From assembly GCA_025345505.1 (NCBI GenBank), contig JANVCC010000022.1, forward strand, positions 29,637,155-29,701,154: a stretch of DNA of 64,000 nucleotides, given 5' to 3'. The notes below the pieces were generated by a model. It did no database searches, had not been told where the DNA came from, and was given only the letters and a program-made list of their open reading frames with translations. This DNA is from Todiramphus chloris collaris (lineage: Eukaryota; Chordata; Aves; Coraciiformes; Alcedinidae). The translations under genes and the position numbers were made by a program. Shown here piece by piece: positions 36,601 to 48,569 of the stretch (the stretch's first letter is position 1; every line of letters begins with the position of its first letter).

Positions 36601-37599
36601 TGGCTATTCCCAATGACAGTCAGTGGCAGCAAGGGAAGAGGTGGATGGGATGGGGTAACCCTATCACCCTTACCTTCAGAAGTCTCAGAAGTAAAAATGG
36701 CCTGCAGTCATGGATATAAATTTACTTAGTATTTCCCTGAGCAATGCTACAATAATGAGTGTTGTACATTAAGAGATCTGAGCTTAAGCTACCTCCCTCA
36801 TAGATTACTTTGCTTTCTGCAACTACACAGTGCTTGTGAGCATATGTGCATGCTGTCAAAGCATGATTTCAAGAGAGAAAATAAAGTTCTAATGATAATT
36901 TGGGTCTTGGCTGCACTCAGATTATTTCAGTAATGAACACTTCTTATACTCAATTTTCATTAGCTATTTCTAATGTCCTTTTAGATGGCTAAATTGTCAT
37001 CCTTGTTCTACAGAGTAGGTGCTGGAAGTATTTTTCTCATTTTGCTATGTATTATAAATCCCTTTTTCTTCCACATGTCCTGCCAAACCTGAAAGTCCTG
37101 CAGCTCAGTCAACATATAGATGAATAAAGCAGATTGCTGAAAATTTTCTTGAGCTTCTGTACTGCTTTCAGAATTGCCAGAGGTCAAGCTGACCGTATCC
37201 TTGCAAAGGAAGTTAAATAGTAAAACTTTCTTTAGTCATACAAATAACAAGGAACGAGGAAGCGAGGCTGATCAGCAGTGATGCAATCAAAAAGTTTGTA
37301 GTCTTCCAATAAGTAAGTTGATACTTTGTCTCTAGATTTTAAATAAATATGATAATTTGTAATGTGAAGATAAAACCAAGACTTCTAATGAGAATGAGTG
37401 CACAGAATGAGAATTGACACATCTGAGGTGGAAGTATTACTGAAGAAAGCAATGCTCTCAAGATGCAGGTAGCAAATAGTTTGCTTTAAAAAAAAAAAAA
37501 AAATCTGGCTGTGTGCAGTGGAATTCCACCAATGAAAGCTTTTAATGCATTTGTCAAGCTGATGTTGTGACTGTGGAATAACAAATGTATTATCCATAG
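33621..37599. other. Noncoding DNA, no gene seen
   Basis: Single-copy sequence with a CT-rich tract at 34466-34504, T-run at 35300-35311 and A16 at 37488-37503. Open frames reach about 126 codons and look random. The segment at 35030-35330 may be an old repeat but I cannot place it. Confidence 0.6.
34466..34504 (+). repeat. Polypyrimidine tract (CCTCCC)n-like
   Basis: A near-mirror-symmetric C/T tract with a single A interruption near 34475, made of CCCT and CCTCC units. Such tracts can form triplex (H-DNA) structure. Confidence 0.85.
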
Positions 37600-38790
37600 A
37601 CATAAGGAAATGTGGAAAAATCATCTGGGCAACTACGAACTTGTTAGTCTGGACTGAGAAATACGCAACTCCTTGGAACAAATTATCAGGGAAAGTATTA
37701 GACAAGATAGTAAGTGGAGGATATGATAAAAATGTAATGTAGCTCTAACAAAAGATGATCATGCCAGACTAATCCTATAGTGTTCTTTGATGTGATAACT
37801 GATCTCACAGGCAAGCCAACAGTGCTAGATTTAATATACTTGTTTTTCCGTGAAGCATTTAGTGCAGTGCTACATAGGAAAGTATTGGTTGAGGAGAAGG
37901 TAGGGTTTGGTGTTGTAAATCAGGTATTAAAAAGCTAGGGAAGGGAGGAAAACATCAGTTTCAGGGAGATGAAGAGTAGACAATTTCAAGGGTTGCATGG
38001 GGGTGGTCAGCAGAGTTAGTGTGTCAATGAGACATGTTTCTGTCAGCAACATTGGAAGCAGAGATGAATGATGCATTACAATACCTGGGACAGCCTAGGC
38101 TTTGAATGACCAAGAATTTAGTATTTTGTGGTACCAAAGGGTGAGGTCATGACTTAGGGAACACTAGCATCAGTTCTTGTAAACTGGGAGCTTATCAACA
38201 AGAAACTAAGTAAAAGTAGTTGTAATAGTTGTACTGTCACGGTGTATAAGAACTACTGCAGGGCATAGCCGTTGAACAGAGGATCATTGTGAGCTACCTT
38301 GTGATCTGACCACGAAAAGGCAAATAGAGTGCAGGCAATTATTTACAGTAGATGCATGAGCCCTTAATGCTTGTAAATAAGACTTTGTATACACAAAACA
38401 AGATGTAACTTTCAGTCACTCATATTCAACAGAGTGGTTTACTGGAGCAGCTTCAAAGGAAGGTTAGCATAGAGGACTGAGAGAATAGAGAGTCTATTTC
38501 ATGAGTGAAGCTGTAAAAAGTTTGGCTCTTTTAGTAAAATGAAGGCAAAGAAGGGACATAATTGCTGTCTATAAACAAATCACATGGGTAAATAATAAAG
38601 GTGGGGGGAAAAGTTAATCTAAAGTGCAGTGCTGATAGCAGAGCAAAACATGAAGTTGGTTACAAATGTGGTTAAGATGGAAATCAAAGATTTCTAATCG
38701 TCAACAAAAATGAAGTACTGGAAAACTTTTCTAAAAGGACAACAAAGACAGTGAACTTTTAAGATGCAGTAATGCAAGTCTATGACAGAG
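37600..38790 (+). mobile_element. Ancient, decayed CR1/L3-type LINE relic
   Basis: A reverse-transcriptase relic much older than the CR1 at 25.6 kb. Ordered landmarks follow the old amniote CR1 ORF2: GGGCAACTACGAACTTGTTA (near 37625); CCTTGGAACAAATTATCAGG; GATCATGCCAGACTAATCCT. At 37828-37878 the translation reads D-L-I-Y-L-F-F-R-E-A-F-S-A-V, a degraded catalytic motif A (family: D-L-I-Y-L-D-F-S-K-A-F-D-T-V). Next come a GAGGTCATGACTTAGGG block (38142), AACAGAGGATCATTGTGAGC (38275), and a stretch from 38470 to 38600 with TAATTGCTGTCTATAAACAA. The catalytic Asp of motif A is lost and the FADD region between about 37920 and 38130 is not recognisable, so it is dead. Boundaries are approximate. 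Confidence 0.8.
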
Positions 38791-39599
38791 GTTGTGTCAT
38801 AGTTGTCCGGTTCTGAAGGGTAGTATTGGTTATTCCTGGTGCCCCTATAACCAAAGCTTGTGTTAGGACTCTACCATGAAATTAATCTGTGGCCTGCTCC
38901 TATGTGTAGCCCCAGCATGCTCTAAAGGAATTGCTGGTTGCAGTTATGACTATAGAAATATACATTTTACCAATGTTTTAGTACTATAAAATACAGCTGA
39001 ATGACCCTTGATTAGATCCATAGTTAAGTTGCATAACACTAGTTGTCTACAACACAAACCCCTAAATTGTCTGTGTTTGAAAGCACACAAAGTGAGGCAC
39101 CAATCTGTGAAGACAGGGTAAGATTTTAGGTAAATATAAATTAATCCTCAGAAAACCTTTTACGAAAACACAAGACCAGGTCATAGTCTGGAATGTATTA
39201 GCAGAGTGAAATCCATAATGGAGTTACATCAATTCTCTTAAATTCATTGGTATGGCAATTTATTGCTGAAATTGTCCAAAAGGAGTTTTCTTTGCATGTA
39301 GCTTTTCATCTCATTTTCTGTCATTGCTTGATTCTAACTTTCACTGTGTCCAAAAAATCTGACAGATTTGTGGTTGTTGCTTTTGTTTGTTTCAAACTCT
39401 TCTGTTCTCAAAAGTGCAACAGTTTTACAAGGGGATCTTATTTTCAAAGAACTTAAAACATCTGCTTTCTGCTTAATCACAGCTTCTGTGTTGGTTTAAC
39501 AAGTTAAACTTCACTTTTTATATTGCACCAGGTGTGGTCTATGGGCTGTTTAGAAGCAGCTCCACAGAAAATATTCTCTCCTTGAACACCAGTATCGTT
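38791..39599. other. Noncoding DNA, nothing notable
   Basis: May hold further 3' UTR of the old LINE, but I cannot recognise it. No other feature is supported. Confidence 0.55.
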
Positions 39600-39995
39600 T
39601 AGAATATTCACCTTAAAATTTAGAGCTCATAATCACAGATGTGGTTTCTGAAATAAGTTTTATTACACTGATCCAGCCACACTGCCTTCCCATTACATCA
39701 AACTGGACACAGTTTGGAGGCTTGGGGTGTGACCTGCAGATCGACATTATGCAAATATAGTTCCCCAATTCCAGCAGTAGCAGCCACATTAATTCCCAAT
39801 GCGGCTGTTGGGGCTCAGCCTGGCTGAGCCCTGCCTCCCTGGCATCATCGCTTTTTTCCATCCTCAAATAGGTGATGAGTAATTACTTGATTTATTATTC
39901 AGACCATAGCAGTTCTGTTACAAAGTAAACAATTTTTGTTGGCTGTGTCCTAATGCAACGACCGTTTCACAACCACCTCTTATTTTAGGTTTTAA
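39600..39995. promoter_or_regulatory. Candidate CNE with octamer and palindrome
   Basis: A block of balanced composition that holds a perfect octamer ATGCAAAT (39749-39756) and a 10-bp perfect inverted repeat with one-base centre (39811-39820 and 39822-39831, GGGCTCAGCC / GGCTGAGCCC). TGATGAGTAATTACTTGATT lies near 39872 and a TTTTAATTGC core near 39991. The mixture of POU, homeodomain and palindromic sites suggests an enhancer. Conservation was not tested. Confidence 0.4.
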
Positions 39996-40319
39996 TTGCT
40001 TTGCATTGCTGTCAACTGATGGTCCCATCCCCCATGCCTGAAGCCCTCCTCCCCTCTCCCCCCTTCATGGTTTGGGTTTTTTTCTGTTCCCACATTGCTA
40101 ATGTGATGAGCAACAGTTGCGATATCATGGGGCCCTCCCTGAAGGAGAAGAAAAAAAAAAAAAAGAAGAAAAAAAAAAATCCCAACCACCACCTTGTTTG
40201 CTTTTAGAGCTCTCCCGCCTTTTCAGTAGAGGCTGTGTTAATCCTTGCACTATGGAGGGAAACTCCTATGTAAATCAAACCAGTGCTCCATGCTCTCCTC
40301 CTTCCCCCCTCCAGCTCCT
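39996..40319. other. Noncoding DNA with purine tract
   Basis: Contains an A-rich purine tract at 40146-40180 (AAG/A runs) and C-rich pieces near 40040 and 40300. No gene. Confidence 0.65.
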
Positions 40320-40520
40320 GTATATTAAGTGATTGCTTTCCTTCCTTAGGAAAGACAAATGATTGGTTGCTTTACTCCTGGCTTTCAGCATATTTTCTTT
40401 TATGGCCCTGGATTCTGGAGTTAAATCTTGTTTGTTTCTGTTGACACATCTGGTTGATACTCTCCTCAAACCTATTAAAAAATAAAATTATGTATTAGTG
40501 TTAAATTCAGCATATGACTT
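40320..40520. promoter_or_regulatory. Possible conserved noncoding element
   Basis: An AT-rich 200-bp block (TATATTAAGTGATTGCTTTC, AATGATTGGTTGC with a CCAAT-type core, TATTAAAAAATAAAATTATG) without repeats or open frames of note. Composition resembles the neighbouring CNE candidates, but the evidence is weak. Confidence 0.25.
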
Positions 40521-41399
40521 TGTTTCTATTCCCACATATTATGCCATACATTCTTGTGAATTTATTTTTAACCAAGATGCTCAGAATAAACTAAGTCACT
40601 TCTAGATTTGAAGATGCAAAAACTAACACAACTCAACCCAGAGCAGATTGCACCTTTCCCCCCCCATAGTGTTTTTGAGTCTGTTTTTTTGTTTTATCTT
40701 TCTTGTGCTGCGTAGCCCTTTCTGGTTTAGCCTACACTCCAAGGCTAGATTTTGATGTCAATGATTAGTATTTCTAATCGGTTGAACAAGGACAATGTCC
40801 CTTCTGCTGTGCAGAGGACACAAAGGCCCAGGCACTGATTCTGAACCCCCACGCAGCATTTTGGCTCTGCTGGGCCCTTTTGTGGGTGGCTGTAAATCAG
40901 GGGAAATTCTGCTCATCCCCTTGGAGAACATAGTTAGAGATTAGAGCTGCAAACGTAGGGGGGCTTGGGTTCCCTGAGGTGCGCAAAGTAGAGCGTGGTG
41001 CAGGATGAAGCCCACGTGTGCCTCTACCGTGGGCATCTGCTCTTTGCTGTGGATGGGGCCTCTGGGGGTCTCCCTTCAGTGCTGGCTCAGCAGCTCTGGA
41101 TTTGCTGCTTTGGGGGAAATGACTCTGGATTTCCACCTGTAAAGCAGATTCCAGGGCTTTATTTTGCCCTGTCAAGGCAAACTTTGCTGCTGGCAGCCCC
41201 TGCTCGGGTCCTGGCAACATCTGAGGGGCAGAGGCTGAGGGCCCGGTCCAACTGTCTTTGATTTTAATGGGAGTTTGCAGTTCTTCTGTGTCCCCAGGAT
41301 GGATCCCTGAATTGGTCATACAGGTTCAGGCTTCACTTCTTTTATTTTTCCTGAAACAGTTAGTAAGTTAATTTACATGAGATGTGCACCCTGGCAAAT
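40521..41399. other. Noncoding DNA, possible old repeat at 41240
   Basis: GC content rises between 40800 and 41300. At 41240-41310 the blocks GGGCCCGGTCCAACTG, GATTTTAATGGGAGTTTGCA and CCCCAGGATGGATCC recall an old amniote repeat with 'caatgggagttttgc' in its body; tentative only. No gene is supported. Confidence 0.5.
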
Positions 41400-41760
41400 G
41401 CCATCTCCTAGCTATTGTTTCAGCTAAGCAGCTGTCATTTGCGTAACATTATGCATCCTTCATTGTACCATGCTAATTTTTTGAGGGGCAATTTTTCTAC
41501 AATGAGCACTGTGGCTTCTAACAGAAACCTCTTTATGGCATTGGCCCCGGGGAGCTGCAAGCCCTGCCAAAGCAAACAAAGGCTTATTGCTCCAACTGGG
41601 CATGTCTGTGCCTTTAATACAGCGTGAAGTTCACAGAACACTGCATCCAATCTGCACATAGTTAACACCTGGTCCAATGCCTTCTGGCAATTAATCAAGA
41701 TATCAATCAGTGATGACAAAAATTAATAAATAACCCATGCTTGCATATTGCACATTCTCA
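41400..41760. promoter_or_regulatory. Candidate conserved noncoding element
   Basis: About 360 bp with strongly enhancer-like texture: TAACATTATGCATCC near 41445, CATGCTAATTTTTTGAGG, CAAAGCAAACAAAGG (Sox/Fox-type cores, near 41570), CCTTTAATACAGCG, GGCAATTAATCAAGATATCA (near 41687) and AAAAATTAATAAATAACCC. No low complexity and no CR1 or MIR similarity. It is one of the two best CNE candidates in the window. The call rests on texture only. Confidence 0.45.
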
Positions 41761-43199
41761 GAATGGGAGAATTTGCATTGACACTTACAGCCCATTTACA
41801 TTTTTTTGACTCTGTTTTCAGTGTGTGATACTGCACAATATAATAATTATTGGTGCATATAAAGAACTGGTACCTTGTGCACTTGTGAAAGAGTACAAAA
41901 AGCTACGTTAGTCTATCTTGGTAAAAAAGCTTTAACCTTATTGAAGTACATCCTCAAATGTTGATGTGGGGCCCTGAAACTCCTCTGCTTCTAGTAAATA
42001 CATCAATGGGTCTGGTCTGACTTTGTCTTCTTTCAAAAATTTCAAAATTCACTGATTAATGGAAACATTTTCCTATACCTTAAGCCAAATTCCACTGTTA
42101 CACCTTTGTTAACTGTGAGCAAGAACCCAAACTTCTTCCCTTTTGGAGGAAATTGGAAGTTAGCCACAGCTTCAAAGGAAGGAAGATCTGTTCCTCTCCA
42201 TTTAGAATCCATAGAATTACTCTGGACCACGTTTAATTTTTCAAAACAGAGATGGCACTTTGCAAATATAGGTGCACAGTCATCTGCACTGGCCACGCGA
42301 AGGCGTGACCAAAGGAGTGGCTTGTCTCCCCTGAAAATAGATATCCCTTGGTTGGATACTAGCAAAGGTGTCCTCTCTTTTGTAAATCATGGTACGTGAT
42401 CTCTTGTGATGCAAAAAATATTTCTGGCAAAGAATGAAACAAGTATTTTTTGTTATCAGGGAGAGTCCTTCCTACAATGGTCAGAGATGGTAGATACAAA
42501 TCACTGATAGAAATGGTTTTTCTCCTTTGCAGTCCAGTAGAGATAATGGCTGCGACACCATGGCTGAGCAGACCTGGTGTTCAACATTTGCTGCTGCTTT
42601 TAGGTCAGGGTTGAAGCTCATTAGTAGCACAGGGGTGGGAAGTTTCTTGTGCTTTCACAGCATGTTTCTGTCCTACCTGCTCTCTGAATGAGCGGTGCTC
42701 TCCTTGGGTAATTAAACCTGCTGATGAATGTCATGGCTTCGAAAGAGGGTCATGTGTGGCCAGTTAGAGCCAGGAGCAGGCCAGGAGGAGCTGTGCCCTG
42801 TACTAACCCACTGCACTGCTCTCTTGAGCAATATTCTGGCAATTGTACTGGACTAGGCAGTGGCTTTCCAATGTGGGTAAATATAGCCTTGGAAATAGTA
42901 GTTTTGGTAGTCCCAGCCTAAGTGTGGAAATCATGACAGGACCTGTTAGAACTGGGTAAGCATAGTAGTTTCGCAATGGTCTGGCACATGAAACAAGAAT
43001 ATAATTCTGCCATCTGAACCCAAATTCTGGTATGTCCAAAAGGTAACTTCTGGAATACTCCTGGTTTGACTCCTGAATTATTTGGAGTGTAACAGTTCCT
43101 ATGAACTTCATGATTTAAATAGTTTCCAGAACAAGGAGACAAGAACATTTAAACTAGCTTAGTAGAAAGGCATTTAACATAAAGAGAGTAATAAAAATA
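41761..43199. other. Noncoding DNA, no gene seen
   Basis: An octamer ATTTGCAT lies at 41771-41778. The rest is single-copy sequence with random open frames. No repeat family is securely recognised. Confidence 0.6.
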
Positions 43200-43480
43200 C
43201 ATCACCTGTCACATGTGATCTTTATATGACCTTAGCCACAGAACAATAAATATTACATAACCACACTAAAAGCAGTTTTTAACATCATATATTTATATTT
43301 AATAAGTCGTGATTTTCTTTCCTTCAAGATGCAATTTTGATGAGACACTTTAAGTGTGATATAAAGGCAAAAACTTTGTGACTGGTTATGTAATGCTTCT
43401 AGTGGGGCATCATTTAAAGACTGTTTGAATGAAAACACATGCACTTTGTTTTACTGTGTTCCTTACCAATCTAATGGAGC
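43200..43480. promoter_or_regulatory. Possible CNE with twin E-boxes
   Basis: Begins with overlapping E-box type sites (CACCTG then CACATGTG, about 43204-43219), followed by AT-rich homeodomain-like sequence (ATATTTATATTTAATAAG) and no open frame of note. Possible enhancer; weak. Confidence 0.3.
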
Positions 43481-43679
43481 AGTAACTCTACAGTCATTTT
43501 TTTTTATACAATTTCCTGTTTTCTTCTTTTTTTTTAATGTTTGACTGTTGGGCACCTCTTCACTTAGATGCATAAAATTAAACTTGCTGAATCTACCTAG
43601 GACAAGAGGTTGGTTGCTATCCCAAATTATCAGTTTAACTGTTAGATTTGCAGTTGCAGTCTATAAAAGAAAACTTATC
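43481..43679. other. Noncoding DNA, T-runs
   Basis: T-runs near 43498 and 43529 and otherwise plain AT-rich sequence. Confidence 0.6.
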
Positions 43680-43850
43680 ACAAGCTAGTTAGACTTTTAT
43701 TGTCCCTTTAAAATTAACTATGTGAGATTCAGATTGCAGTGTAAAAAGGCAATCAAAGGCAATCAAAGTATCCAGCTTTAAATTAGCTTTTAATTACATT
43801 AGAAACCAAATATTACAACTGTAATTACTTTTTATTAGAGGAAGGCTCTG
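43680..43850. promoter_or_regulatory. Candidate CNE with 10-bp duplication
   Basis: AT-rich block with CCTTTAAAATTAACTATG, TTTAAATTAGCTTTTAATTA and ACTGTAATTACTTTTTATTA cores. A perfect tandem GGCAATCAAA pair lies at 43748-43757 and 43758-43767. Homeodomain-type sites are dense. Conservation untested. Confidence 0.35.
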
Positions 43851-46800
43851 ATTTTTTTTTTTTTTCATGTGCTATCCTGTCTTGCTATGGTTTCTGGGGG
43901 TAGTACCTATTATGAACAGATCTGTGTAAAGGAAAAACTGATAATACCTTCTGTACAAATATAGGTGATATAACTGAAAAAATAAAATTTTTTTTCTTTT
44001 TCTCTTTTTTTTCTTTGACTCATATATGTTTCCTCAAATATTTCTGGAGTTTTGTGTTGGTCAATTTTTAGATTTGTGTTGTCTGTCCTTAGATTATGCC
44101 CATAAATATATAATATACAAAGAATTCATTAACCCAACTCAAGAGAGACAACAAGGTTTGCCCCTTCTTTCCCCAACAAGTTATAACTATTCTGTGCAAT
44201 CAGCCTTTAGGCACTAGTCAGCCAAAGTGGAAAAAATATTTAATAACAAGAGCTCAATAGCCTGCAGATTTCTGATGTCTGAGATGACTTCAACTCTTAT
44301 GATGAGCTACGCTTAACCTAAGAAATATGATTTAATTCCACTTCAAAAGTATGCTGAAATCTTTGATATGTGGTCTGTAGTCTATTAAGCCTGATCTTAG
44401 CCTGACCTTTTAAAAGAAGAAAAGCTTTGCTTCTTTTTAAAAAACATAACTAAACAAAACACAGATATCTCTATGTGGTATCCAGTAGTTGCAGCTTCAA
44501 AAAAGAAAAGCATTTAACTATGTGCTTTACTTAAGTGCTTCAATTGTCTCGTTGTCTTCACAGTCTGGATATTTCTTTCTTGCCTATTGGAAAATGTTGA
44601 CCTCAAACTTGCTCCTTGCATTAGAGTTCCCTGATTGACTTTGGAAGATCAGTTACTTGAACAGTCATCTGAACTATGGTTGTTAGAAGGGGTCAGATAT
44701 AATATACCCGGATGTGGCTGAATTAAACTGTTAACCATTTAGTGCGCTCAAGTGCAAAGAAAAGAGCAGTAGCTGTGCCAGAGGATGTAAGCATTCTAGA
44801 AAGACTAATGGGGAGAGAACATACACAGTATATAGGCTAGGTGATCAATAAGGTGTTGGGTGTGCATTCAGTAAGGGGTGTTTTGTAGCATACTGAAGAT
44901 CTCTTCATTTGTCTTTAAAATAAAATGTCTCTGAGGAACTGGAAGAGATATCTATTGCATCTTTGAATTCAGTTTCCTGTTTTAGAGGTAACCACATCAC
45001 TATTTATCACACTCATTAAAAAAAAAAAAAACACCAAAAAAACCCAGTCAAAAAAACCTAAAAGCCAACTTGGTTATTTCCTTTCCTCATACATTGTACT
45101 GATCAACTATCACACCTACTGGGTAGAGACCTTAATTCAACTCCCAACTTATATTAATTCATTACAAGCTCACACCCGGTTTTCATGTGCCACCTTTTTC
45201 ATTTGACAAAATAACACTTCTTTGTGATGCTTATCCCTGTGATCCATCTATAAAGAGCAATTGTAACCTTTTTAGACGCTGTTCTAGTAGTCTTGCCACC
45301 CCATACTCTCTCAGTGTCCTGGATGGCCATACATGCAGTTGCTCTTTAAAGCTTTTCCAGTAATCTGAGGCTGAGATATACTAAAAGGAAACATGGTTAT
45401 GTAGGCCCACTTTGATGCTTATCTCCTTTATCACAAGTGACTGTCAGGTGAAGGGACTCGTCTGGTTAGAACAACTATTATGTAGTATAAAGGTCATCAC
45501 AGATTGTAATTACGAAGGAATGGGAGATTTGATCCTCAGCTCTGTAGCTACAGTTGGGTATGGGATGACCCAAAACCGCTTGGTGATTCTTAGTTGTGTA
45601 AAAAGTAATTGATAAAAGCTGAGAAGAAACTTTTGGTCATGGTGTATGTTGGCACTGGTGCAGGAGAGAGTTTGGGGGTGTTAACTTGTGAATGCTTCAA
45701 GAGAAGGCCTCTCTGATAGTTTTCTCTGGATACTCTCTAGTGTTATGTAGTGCAGGGAGGTCAAGGTAATCTCAGGTTCTCCAAAGTGTAGGTATATAGG
45801 TGTGTTAGAGCAAAAAGGGTTAAGCTTGGTTAGGCATTTGTAGACATCCTGAGGAAGGGAAGACAGTGCAGGAAAGATGGGCAATGCATCAGTCAAAATG
45901 GAACTATACCTCAGAGCATGCAGAAAAAAGTATTTCAGAGTAATAATCTAGAGAAATCAATGGGAAAAGAGGAACACACAAATCGGAGACATCTGCTAAA
46001 GATGTTGGTAAAGCAAAGAATTACAACAGAGGGTGGAATACAAATTGTAATTGACTTAGGGTGGAAAAGGGATGTGGCAATATATTATGTGAAGTCAATG
46101 GCATGTGAGATTGTTTAACTGAAAACCAGGCATGGCCACAGAAGTTGGGAAGCAAAGCCACACTTGATGGTATTCTGCAAAGTTTAATAAGATAGAACAT
46201 CTTGAAAAGGACAAACTCTGTGGATTGCATATGGACAAAATCGTAACCTGGACTTTTGCATATAAACTTGCTTTCTTATTTACAGAGCACCCAGTAAAGG
46301 AAGGTTACAAAATCCAACACAGTTGATCCAACAGAGTTAAAAATGCTAGGAAGTTTTATCTGCTGCCATGCAGAGTACTTAAAGCTACAAAAGGATCTTG
46401 TTTATGGAAGAAGTTTTGTGATGTTATATATGCTGGGTTTTGTTTTATTTTAAACTAGCACATTTTAATGAACCTTGGTGGTTGTTCACTCAGTCTTATG
46501 GGAAATGCAGAAGTTTAGTCATGAAGTGACAACAGCTAAACAAGAAGTAACAGAACTATTCTGAATTACCTTCAGTGTTAAAAGTAACTCTATCCCAGCC
46601 AAAATCAGAACAAATGTATAAAGGCAAAATAGGGAGAGTGACTTAGGGATGAAAAAATTGAGAAAAAAGTTATCAGTTAAATGGATTAGTCAAGGCAAAA
46701 CTTTATCTTAAAAGAAAGGGGAATAAATTCCTTTCAGGTACCATGAAAAATGCTTTAAAACATGTTTCAAAAGACACACATATTATTTTCCTGGCTCCAA

Positions 46801-48036
46801 GGTCAGTTAGGAGAGAGAAAGCAAAGAGCTGAATTTGAGGTCTCGTATCATCATGGCTAAGGAGCAGAAGAAAGGTACCTCAAATTTGGTTTAGCTCCAC
46901 TGTTACTTAACATGCTAGTGGTCTGCAGCATCTGTTGGGGATGAAGGTAGAAGCGTTTCCTAGCTGACGCAAATGTGGTGAGTAGTTACTTTAAAGCATG
47001 GTGAGGTGGGGAAGGTGGGCAGCAATGGTTACACATGGATCTCTCTGCAGTTTTTCTGCATTGCACCTGTATCTTACACAGGAGTTTCTGTAGAACAAAA
47101 TGGAGTTTTCTCCTACCACAGTAAAGCACTGTACTTAGTTGGGGAAGGCTTATATTGATTTGTTTCCATGCTGGACAGGTTATATTTATTGCTTAGAATC
47201 CTGTTATTTTTCTTAAGCTACAAAATATTGCTTAGAATTAGTTTTGTGTTCTACAAATTAGAGTATTTTGGGAGGTCCCAAGTAAGTTAAAAATTTAAAT
47301 GAAAACTAGATTGTACAGGGACTTATTCTTCCACCAGTAAAGTTGAGGCAAAATTTCCTTCAATCATAAACAGCAACAAGTTCAAGACCTTTTATTAGTC
47401 ACCTTTTAACTCAATTGATGTGGTTAGAAATTGCATGAATGCTTTTTCTTCTTCTTTCAAACAACTAACAAAAGCTGAATTAGGCTGCAGTGATGAAATC
47501 TGAATCATTTCCTCCTCAGACTAAACTTGCTAAACTGGTACAATCTGGAGAATGATGTAATAAGGAAAAAACCTGTTGTTTGTCTCTTGATACCATTCTT
47601 GAAAAAATCATTGCTGCGTAATACAAATATAGTCATCACCTTTTATATCCTTTCACCATTGCTGATACTGGAGGCCTTCCAAATAAGTAGCATTCCAAAA
47701 TTGGCTATAGCTCTCTTCATAGTTTTACCTACGTAATTACAGCTTAACACTGGCTCTTTACACCCCCTCCCCCTTGTTTTAGTTAAAGCCCTAGAGTGTA
47801 AAAGATTGTTTCAGCAAGGTATATAACAATACTTTTGTTAATTGTCATAGAAATATGTATTTTTAAGCTCTTTTTCAGATGGACTTAGAGCTCCATAGGA
47901 TCTTGGCTAGACTTCCTTTAGTCACGTATCGCTACACTTTTGATGCTAAAATAAGAAACTGAGGAACTTGAATTATTCATGGGAGACTCCATTTAGGACT
48001 TGCAGCTAAAACACACAGGAGTGTAAAAGTTCAGAG
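43851..48036. other. Noncoding DNA, no gene seen
   Basis: AT-rich single-copy DNA with T-runs near 43854 and 43988-44014 and an A/C tract at 45018-45060. No exon, RNA gene or transposon was recognised. Open frames stay below about 75 codons. Confidence 0.65.
45018..45060 (+). repeat. A/C-rich tract
   Basis: A13 followed by CACC/ACCC-interrupted A runs, almost free of G and T. Same class as the tracts at 10447 and 30683. Confidence 0.8.
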
Positions 48037-48136
48037 GTGGTGTGTTTTTTTTGGTTGGGGTTTTTTTTTTGGTGTTTTTGATGGTTTTTGTTTGGTTTGG
48101 GTGTTGTTGTTGTTGTTTTGGGTTTTGTTTGTTTGT
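48037..48136 (+). repeat. G/T-only tract, about 100 nt
   Basis: Two uninterrupted G/T-only runs (about 48037-48080 and 48082-48136) are separated by a single A. They contain (GTT)n at about 48102-48118, GGGG runs and T10. Just downstream, T10 passes into an A/C stretch (48149-48167), so the region could fold back on itself. Confidence 0.9.
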
Positions 48137-48569
48137 AATTTTTTTTTTAATAAAAAACAAAACAAATTGAACCAGCCAGGTAACCTGTGGTAAGCTATAA
48201 ATTGTAGATGTCTTTGACAAAGATGATAGAGATGAGCCAATGTTGTATAAACTGAACACTCAAGTTCTCTAATTGCCTGGCACACATACTTTCCCAGAAA
48301 TGTAATCAGCTTAAGGAATGCATTCTTTATTTCTCTTTGGCAATTCTACCATGGTTGCCAAACTTATTTATTAGAAAATGGAGAGACCTTGGGGCAATAT
48401 AACTTATATTATTTTTAAATATGAACCCAAAATGAAAATCTTCTGTATGTCTTACACAATGACAATTTACCTTTATTATGTGAATATGTTATGTAACACC
48501 AGTCTTACCCAGGCATTGCATTGCAGAAGTGATGAATTGCTGCAAAAGAGGAAAGGTAGTATCCTGCAC
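48137..48569. other. Noncoding DNA, nothing notable
   Basis: Plain AT-rich sequence after the G/T tract. No feature is supported. Confidence 0.6.

Noticed and set aside
40897..41319. 140-codon open frame, minus strand
   Set aside because: GC-richer stretch partly overlapping a possible old repeat. No domain.
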